Notes under the pieces: model-generated
What the model saw: the letters and a program-made list of their open reading frames with translations, nothing else
Told to the model about the DNA's origin: nothing
Databases searched by the model: none
Translations under genes and position numbers: made by a program
Shown here: piece by piece, positions 9,050 to 12,854 of the stretch
Position numbering within the stretch: the stretch's first letter is position 1
Layout: every line of letters starts with the position of its first letter
Source: Candidatus Poribacteria bacterium
Lineage (GTDB): Bacteria; Poribacteria; WGA-4E; GCA-2687025
Length of the DNA stretch: 12,854 bases
Direction: 5' to 3'
NCBI GenBank assembly: GCA_028818695.1
Contig: JAPPNK010000006.1
Location: 1-12,854 of the forward strand

Positions 9050-10099
9050 TTATTCGCCCCTTTCCATCGTCTCACTCATTTTTGGTTCAGGTTCAAGATC
9101 GATCTCTGGAAGGATGCCGCCCCCAAGAAACTCCGCGTCGTCGATATTGATTGGCAGAGAGAAGACCTGTATATCCTCGCCCATTTCGGAGCGGATGATC
9201 GAATTCGCCCATGGTTTTACCGAATTCCTAGGGCGTATCAAGCGTGAGAGTGTAAAGCGTACTCTATACCAAACCCTGCAAAGGCTCTTCAACCAAGTCC
9301 AATGCTGCGGAAGCGTCCAATGCTGTGGGAGCTTTCCGTTTTTTCGAATTTCCTCCCGCACCCATTGTCTCAACCGTTCTTCCTGCTCTTTGTCTAGATC
9401 GGAGGGGCGCTTTCCTGGATACTGTTGTTTAAACCGCGCGACATCGCGCGCTAAATGAACGGCGGAACATGCTTCAACAAAAGCGCGCAGCTTCTTTCCA
9501 AACGCGGCGCATTCGCTGATATTGACGCGCCCGCCGACGCTTATATGAAGCGGATCGAAGTTGGTCGATAGAAGCGACTGGATTTCGATTTCAAAGCATC
9601 CCTCCGTCGGCGTCACAACTCCCAAACTGTGCGACGCCCGAACTCTGAAGCCCAAGTCTGAATCTGGAGCATAATGCGCAAAGGAGAAGATGTCTGAGCG
9701 CCACGGCTCGTCTATCAATTGAGCCGCATGGTTCTCCAGGAAGTCGGCGAGCGCGATGAGCCGCCTCATGACGGGCCGCGGCCCAACCGGGGCTTTAAAC
9801 GGCGACGGAACTAGAAGCATACGGCCGCCTGTCTCCCTTATCTTGCTCATAGTCCTTTCAACCCAATCGGGAGGTTCAAATCCGAGGGGCGGCCGCTCCG
9901 CGTTTTGAGCGCGGCGTTCAGGCTCTAGCGCCGTTATGGACATGACGCCCATACCATTCAGGCTTTCAAATCGAAGCGTCCACTCAAAGCGATGCGCTTG
10001 CAATGCGATCTCGTACGGGTTTTCAAATTCGAGAACGCGGCCATTTTCCTTGATGCGGCCAAGTTTTGACAAAACCTTCTTAGCGGCTGAATCGATCAT
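9050..10099 (-). CDS. array large protein A, unknown function
   Basis: A 349-aa soluble-looking protein that I do not recognise, with no signal peptide or membrane segment. It is clearly homologous to large B and large C in the same array. Conserved blocks shared with B are SAAKxVLSKLGRIKE (N-terminus), FENPYExALQAHRFEW (about 25-40), NHAAQL then EPWRSD (about 123-136), ASHSLGVVTPTEGCF (about 155-169), GGRVNISECAAFG (189-201), YPGKxPSDLD, SEMGED and DDAEFLGGGxLP (about 320-331). The start at 10099 has GGAG 5 nt upstream and coincides with the B start. The ATGA overlap with a mini-ORF suggests translational coupling. Large A differs most from B and C at its C-terminus and carries an in-frame hexapeptide duplication (LPQHWT twice, residues 257-268). 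Last gene of the array, convergent with mqnD. Confidence 0.85.
   Translation of the reverse strand: MIDSAAKKVLSKLGRIKENGRVLEFENPYEIALQAHRFEWTLRFESLNGMGVMSITALEPERRAQNAERPPLGFEPPDWVERTMSKIRETGGRMLLVPSPFKAPVGPRPVMRRLIALADFLENHAAQLIDEPWRSDIFSFAHYAPDSDLGFRVRASHSLGVVTPTEGCFEIEIQSLLSTNFDPLHISVGGRVNISECAAFGKKLRAFVEACSAVHLARDVARFKQQYPGKRPSDLDKEQEERLRQWVREEIRKNGKLPQHWTLPQHWTWLKSLCRVWYRVRFTLSRLIRPRNSVKPWANSIIRSEMGEDIQVFSLPINIDDAEFLGGGILPEIDLEPEPKMSETMERGE
9297..9332. repeat. 18-bp tandem duplication inside large gene A
   Basis: GTCCAATGCTGCGGAAGC (9297-9314) is followed directly by GTCCAATGCTGTGGGAGC (9315-9332), with 2 mismatches. On the minus strand both copies encode LPQHWT. The duplication keeps the reading frame and is absent from large B and C. 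Confidence 0.85.
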
Positions 10100-10128
10100 C
10101 GGGTCTCCGCGCCTTGTTGTTGATGCAT
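10096..10128 (-). CDS. conserved 10-codon mini-ORF before large gene A
   Basis: It reads MHQQQGAETR and stops at TGA. The stop overlaps the start codon of large A as ATGA. AAAAGGAG lies upstream, leaving 10 nt between GGAG and the mini-ORF ATG. The matching junction of the B unit encodes MDQQQGAETR with the same signals. Within the 33 nt the two copies differ at 2 positions (one synonymous), against 3 of 10 in the short stretch between the Shine-Dalgarno and the ATG. The GGAG used by large A lies inside the mini-ORF (10105-10108). A leader peptide or coupling device is an inference. Confidence 0.45.
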   Translation of the reverse strand: MHQQQGAETR

Positions 10129-10148
10129 CTCGTCTTGTCTCCTTTTGT

Positions 10149-10553
10149 TTATGTTTTAGTTTTGTTTGCTTCCAGCAGTCCGCGCCATTTTTTATACAGC
10201 CGCATGACAGCGTCTCTGTCGACGCTGAACCATGCGCCCCAGTCGGCGTCCGAGATGCGCGGGAACCATCTTTTCCAGTCGTTTTCCAACATGCCCGATG
10301 GAGGCGACGCTCCATGGGCGGCAACCATCAGCGAATTATAGACCGCTTGCTCGGCTTTCTTCTCGCTCGGTGTCGGCCATTGTTCGATTGCCTTCAAGTA
10401 GATGTCTTGGCTGATGTGTACGAACCTCATATCAACGCTGAAGCCTATTACGAGGCGTATATCGTCAGGGTCGACAAACGGACCCTTCACATATGCGCAC
10501 AGGCAAGCAAAGGCAATCCGTTTTTCGTTGTCGGTCAGCGTTTCAAAAGGCAT
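10149..10553 (-). CDS. array small protein A, unknown function
   Basis: A 134-aa protein of unrecognised family, homologous to small B and C. The N-terminus matches across the three copies (LTxxEKxIxFACxCA). The C-terminal signature is ISDADWxxWFSVDRDAVxxLYKKWR. A is longer than B and C because of an insertion before this signature. The insertion contains a similar element (NDWKRWF, followed by ADWGAWF), suggesting an internal duplication. No signal peptide or membrane segment is visible. The start at 10553 aligns with the starts of the other copies. It has no Shine-Dalgarno and lies immediately after a -10 element, so its mRNA may be leaderless. It is followed by a 49-nt gap, with the mini-ORF, and then large A. 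Confidence 0.8.
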   Translation of the reverse strand: MPFETLTDNEKRIAFACLCAYVKGPFVDPDDIRLVIGFSVDMRFVHISQDIYLKAIEQWPTPSEKKAEQAVYNSLMVAAHGASPPSGMLENDWKRWFPRISDADWGAWFSVDRDAVMRLYKKWRGLLEANKTKT

Positions 10554-10560
10554 CGCGTAC

Positions 10561-10590
10561 TTTATACGCTATGAGCGGGAGCAATGTCAA
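10561..10590 (-). promoter_or_regulatory. near-consensus sigma70 promoter before small gene A
   Basis: On the minus strand, -35 TTGACA (10590-10585) is a full consensus match. It is followed after 18 bp by -10 TATAAA (10566-10561). The predicted transcription start is at 10554 or 10553, on or next to the A of the start codon of small A. This promoter would drive small A and large A separately from the rest of the array. Confidence 0.6.
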
Positions 10591-10696
10591 GGCTGGGCGC
10601 GATGCGCAAAGGCGTTGTTCCGCCGTCGCCGACAGCAACTTTTTAAATCGTAAGGCGTTGAGCGCGCCTCTGCCGTCCTTCCCGCTAAGCAGCATC

Positions 10697-11074
10697 TTAG
10701 CGCAAGCGGTTGAAGTAGGGGCTGGATGTCCTGCTCTCTCCCCTCGGATCCCAGCCTTGCAGCTGGCGCCATTTATTGAACAGACTCCTGACAGCGTCTT
10801 TATCGACGTCGAACCATTTTTGCCAATCGGCAGGCGAAATGCGGACGCCAGAGCAGACTTCGTTCATTGAGTTGTTGATGACGCGCGCAGCGGGTGAATC
10901 AGGGTCATTATCGTCGATCATTGAAAAGTTAGCGATGAGTTCGAAGAGAGCGTCTCTCTCGATGCCTAATCGAGAGCTACAGTCGCCAGGAGGAAAGAAG
11001 GGACCCTTGGCGATCGCGCAGATGCAGGCGAACACGATCTTTTTTTCCTCATGCGTCAGTTGTTCAATTGCCAT
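10697..11074 (-). CDS. array small protein B, unknown function
   Basis: A 125-aa member of the same small family. It shares MxIEQLTHEEKKIVFAC with small C at the N-terminus and the signature ISPADWQKWFDVDKDAVRSLF-NKWR near the C-terminus, then has its own tail (about 20 residues) not found in A or C. The start at 11074 follows the stop of large B after one nucleotide (TAA-A-ATG), with AAAGG upstream inside large B, so the two are almost certainly co-translated. The middle third (SRLGIERDALFELIANF) is the most divergent part of the family. A perfect 7-bp hairpin covers its stop codon (10683-10702) but lacks a T-tract. Confidence 0.8.
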   Translation of the reverse strand: MAIEQLTHEEKKIVFACICAIAKGPFFPPGDCSSRLGIERDALFELIANFSMIDDNDPDSPAARVINNSMNEVCSGVRISPADWQKWFDVDKDAVRSLFNKWRQLQGWDPRGESRTSSPYFNRLR

Positions 11075-11075
11075 T

Positions 11076-12092
11076 TTAGCCGCCTTTCTCTTGATGTTCG
11101 TCCGTTTCTTCAGGCGGGAGAGGGTCAAATTCCACCTGCGGAAGCGCGCCCCCGCCGAGAAATTCGGCGTCGTCAAGATAGGACGGCGGAGAGACGATCT
11201 CCACATCTTCCCCCATTTCGGAACGGGCGATGGATTTTTTCCAATGACTGTATTCGTAGCCTCTTGCAAAGCGCACCTCATGCCATTTCCTGCATTCTCC
11301 TCCGGACCAGCGCCTCGGAAGCTTGCCGTATTTCCCAATCCACATCCGAATCCGCTCCCTGACGCGCTCTTCCTGCTCTTCGTCAAGATCGGAGGGGATT
11401 TTGCCCGGATAAAGCCGCTTAAACTCGGCGACGCGGCACGCCAAGACTACAGGGGGGCATGCATTCATGAAAACGCGCAACTTCATTCCGAACGCGGCGC
11501 ATTCGCTGATATTGACGCGGCCGCCGACCGTTACTTGAAGCGGATCAACGTCAGGCGACAGAACCGCCTTGATTTCGATTCCAAAACATCCCTCCGTCGG
11601 CGTTACAACCCCTAAGCTGTGTGACGCTTGAATTCGGACGCCCAGACATTCTGGGTGGAATTCGCCGGCGGCAAACTTGTCGGAGCGCCACGGCTCCTTC
11701 ATCAGTTGAGCGGCATGGTTGTCAAGAAAGTCAGGCAGCGCTGCGAGCTCTCTCAATGAGGCGGCGAACGAGGACGGCGCCAAAAGTTTGCGTCCGCCAA
11801 TCTCTTCAACAAGGTTTACGGCGTTCTGAGCCCACCCGGCGGGTTCCGATCCCAGGGGCGGCCGCTCCGTGTTTTGAGCGCGTCCCTCCGGTCCCAACGC
11901 TGTAATGAACATCCGTCCATGTATTCTTGGACTGAAACTATGCCGCAGACTTACGCCTTCAAGGCGAATCGTCCATTCAAAGCGATGCGCCTGCAGCGCG
12001 GTCTCATACGGGTTCTCGAACTTGAAAAGGCCGTTTTTTTCCTTGATGCGGCCAAGTTTTGACAAAACCTCCTTAGCGGCTGAATTGATCAT
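11076..12092 (-). CDS. array large protein B, unknown function
   Basis: A 338-aa homologue of large A, complete, without signal peptide or membrane segments. It contains the same blocks: SAAKEVLSKLGRIKE, FENPYETALQAHRFEW (25-40), NHAAQL (125-130), EPWRSD (133-138), ASHSLGVVTPTEGCF (156-170), GGRVNISECAAFG (190-202), LYPGKIPSDLD (228-237), RSEMGED and DDAEFLGGGALP. The near-invariant central blocks separated by variable linkers suggest a folded domain under constraint. The start at 12092 has GGAG 5 nt upstream and overlaps the mini-ORF stop. Relative to A it has a 10-residue insertion near residue 50 and a shorter region around 260-285. Its last 120 or so codons are almost identical to those of large C. 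Confidence 0.85.
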   Translation of the reverse strand: MINSAAKEVLSKLGRIKEKNGLFKFENPYETALQAHRFEWTIRLEGVSLRHSFSPRIHGRMFITALGPEGRAQNTERPPLGSEPAGWAQNAVNLVEEIGGRKLLAPSSFAASLRELAALPDFLDNHAAQLMKEPWRSDKFAAGEFHPECLGVRIQASHSLGVVTPTEGCFGIEIKAVLSPDVDPLQVTVGGRVNISECAAFGMKLRVFMNACPPVVLACRVAEFKRLYPGKIPSDLDEEQEERVRERIRMWIGKYGKLPRRWSGGECRKWHEVRFARGYEYSHWKKSIARSEMGEDVEIVSPPSYLDDAEFLGGGALPQVEFDPLPPEETDEHQEKGG

Positions 12093-12121
12093 CGGGTCTC
12101 CGCGCCCTGTTGTTGATCCAT
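12089..12121 (-). CDS. conserved 10-codon mini-ORF before large gene B
   Basis: It encodes MDQQQGAETR and ends in TGA overlapping the large B start (ATGA). AAAGGAG at 12138-12132 lies 10 nt upstream, exactly as in the A unit. The one amino-acid difference from the A copy is His to Asp at position 2. Conservation of start, stop, overlap and Shine-Dalgarno in both copies supports translation, though a recent common origin of the two leaders could also explain it. Confidence 0.45.
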   Translation of the reverse strand: MDQQQGAETR

Positions 12122-12142
12122 ATCGTCGTATCTCCTTTCGGT

Positions 12143-12481
12143 TTAAGTTTCTGTTTCGTTTGCTTCCAGCAGTCCACGCCATTTTTTATACAACCGTTTG
12201 ACCGCGTCTCTGTCAACACTGAACCATGTTGCCCAATCAGCATCGGAAATGCCCGGCGGAGGGATCCCAAGCGCGGCAAGATTCATGGACGCCCTGACAG
12301 CGCGCGCGGTATCCGAATCGTCTCCCGACGGCCATTTCTCGATAAGGTTGTCCAACGCCTCTCTGTCCAAGCCCGATAGGAGGTCGACTTCGTATGGATG
12401 GACGAACGGACCTCGCGCATATGCGCACAGGCAGGCGAACACGATCTTTTTTTCCTCATGCGTCAGTTGTTCAATCGTCAT
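12143..12481 (-). CDS. array small protein C, unknown function
   Basis: A 112-aa member of the small family, the shortest copy. The N-terminus (MTIEQLTHEEKKIVFAC) is almost identical to small B. The C-terminus (ISDADWATWFSVDRDAVKRL, then YKKWRGLLEANETET) is almost identical to small A, so this copy looks like a mosaic between the two. The start at 12481 overlaps the end of large C by 11 bp, with AAAGG upstream inside large C. A 50-nt gap with the mini-ORF leads to large B. No signal peptide, membrane segment or recognised motif is visible. Confidence 0.8.
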   Translation of the reverse strand: MTIEQLTHEEKKIVFACLCAYARGPFVHPYEVDLLSGLDREALDNLIEKWPSGDDSDTARAVRASMNLAALGIPPPGISDADWATWFSVDRDAVKRLYKKWRGLLEANETET

Positions 12482-12854
12482 TCTGGCCGCCTTTCTCTTG
12501 ATGTTCGTCCGTTTCTTCAGGCGGGAGAGGGTCAAATTCTACCTGCGGCAAGACGCCCCTGCCGAGAAATTCGGCGTCGTCAAGATAGGACGGCGGAGAG
12601 ACGATCTCCACATCTTCGCCCATTTCAGAACGGGCGATGGATTCTTTCCATTGACTGTACGTGGAGGCAAAGCGCACTTTGCGCCATATATCGCAGGTGG
12701 ACCCTGTCCAGCGCTTTAGAAGCTGGCCGTATTTCTGAATCATAAACCGAACGCGTTTCCTGACGCGCTCTTCCTGCTCTTTGTCAAGATCGGAGGGGGT
12801 TTTGCCCGGATAAAGCCGCTTAAACTCGGCGACGCGGCACGCCAAGACTACAGG
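12471..12854 (-). CDS. array large protein C, C-terminal part (runs off window)
   Basis: The last 127 codons of a third large-family gene whose 5' end lies beyond the right edge. It matches large B almost throughout (VVLACRVAEFKRLYPGK, PSDLD, ARSEMGEDVEIVSPPSYL, DDAEFLG). It has a two-residue deletion near STYSQW and a four-residue C-terminal extension (QNDD) because its stop lies further downstream. It overlaps small C by 11 bp where large B is separated from small B by 1 nt. The array therefore continues outside the window. Confidence 0.85.
   Translation of the reverse strand, partial: PVVLACRVAEFKRLYPGKTPSDLDKEQEERVRKRVRFMIQKYGQLLKRWTGSTCDIWRKVRFASTYSQWKESIARSEMGEDVEIVSPPSYLDDAEFLGRGVLPQVEFDPLPPEETDEHQEKGGQNDD
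12479..12854. repeat. long direct repeat, second copy at 11072-11453
   Basis: This segment repeats 11072-11453 in the same orientation. Perfect blocks include 54 bp (12486-12539 with 11079-11132), 57 bp (12561-12617 with 11154-11210) and 54 bp (12801-12854 with 11400-11453). The offset changes from 1407 to 1401 bp because of a 6-bp in-frame indel. The repeat continues past the window edge. Confidence 0.9.

Noticed and set aside
9036-9056. Bidirectional terminator between mqnD and large A
   Set aside because: Only an AT-rich AATAA/TTATT pairing can be drawn; there is no stable GC stem.
10100-10324. N-terminal extension of large A into the small A gene
   Set aside because: The extension overlaps the whole 3' half of small A in another frame; the start at 10099 is matched by large B and has GGAG at proper spacing.
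10683-10702. Perfect 7-bp hairpin over the small B stop codon as a terminator
   Set aside because: No T-tract follows on the minus strand, and the stem is partly coding; evidence is too weak to call.
11075-11386. N-terminal extension of small B into large B
   Set aside because: It overlaps a conserved part of large B; the start at 11074 aligns with small A and small C.
9050-12854. CRISPR array or insertion sequence as the cause of the repeats
   Set aside because: The repeats are homologous coding genes with period about 1.4 kb; there are no short regular repeats with spacers, transposase motifs, terminal inverted repeats or target duplications.

Overview
This is bacterial chromosomal DNA, probably from an uncultured, deep-branching Gram-negative lineage. 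The 23S rRNA follows the bacterial plan but departs from consensus at several normally invariant positions. A lipoprotein-type binding protein, a TolB-like exported propeller protein and two futalosine-pathway (menaquinone) genes are also present. I cannot name the phylum from the sequence alone.

Layout. Positions 1-2036 are the 3' two-thirds of a 23S rRNA gene (the 5' part lies outside the window), followed by 5S rRNA (about 2117-2237) and a strong hairpin terminator (2245-2276). The spacers 1-to-5S and 5S-to-gene hold no tRNA. Only 16 nt after the terminator hairpin comes a SpoU/TrmH-type RNA methyltransferase (2293-3111, +). Convergent to it is an orphan branched-chain-amino-acid-type ABC substrate-binding lipoprotein (3177-4325, -). 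A divergent promoter region (4326-4541) separates that gene from a tight five-gene plus-strand operon: a CDP-alcohol phosphatidyltransferase, a TolB/PD40-like periplasmic propeller, the RlmD-type 23S rRNA m5U methyltransferase, futalosine hydrolase (mqnB) and 1,4-dihydroxy-6-naphthoate synthase (mqnD). Gaps within the operon are 3 nt, 12 nt, a 4-nt overlap and an 8-nt overlap. The window thus carries both an rRNA substrate (the equivalent of E. coli U1939, at 1072) and the enzyme expected to methylate it.

From 9050 to the right edge, all on the minus strand, lies a tandem array of two unfamiliar gene families: a large protein (about 340-350 aa) and a small one (112-134 aa). In transcription order the array reads large C (cut by the window edge), small C, large B, small B, a 143-bp gap with a near-consensus promoter, small A, large A. 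Large-to-small junctions are fused (1-nt gap or 11-bp overlap). Both small-to-large junctions carry the same 50-nt leader, which encodes a conserved 10-codon mini-ORF whose stop overlaps the large gene's start. I do not recognise either family. This array is the most likely undescribed element in the window.

The other striking feature is the 23S rRNA: apparent substitutions at the sarcin-ricin loop, the A-loop and helix 69, in a gene that otherwise shows compensatory stem changes typical of a functional rRNA.
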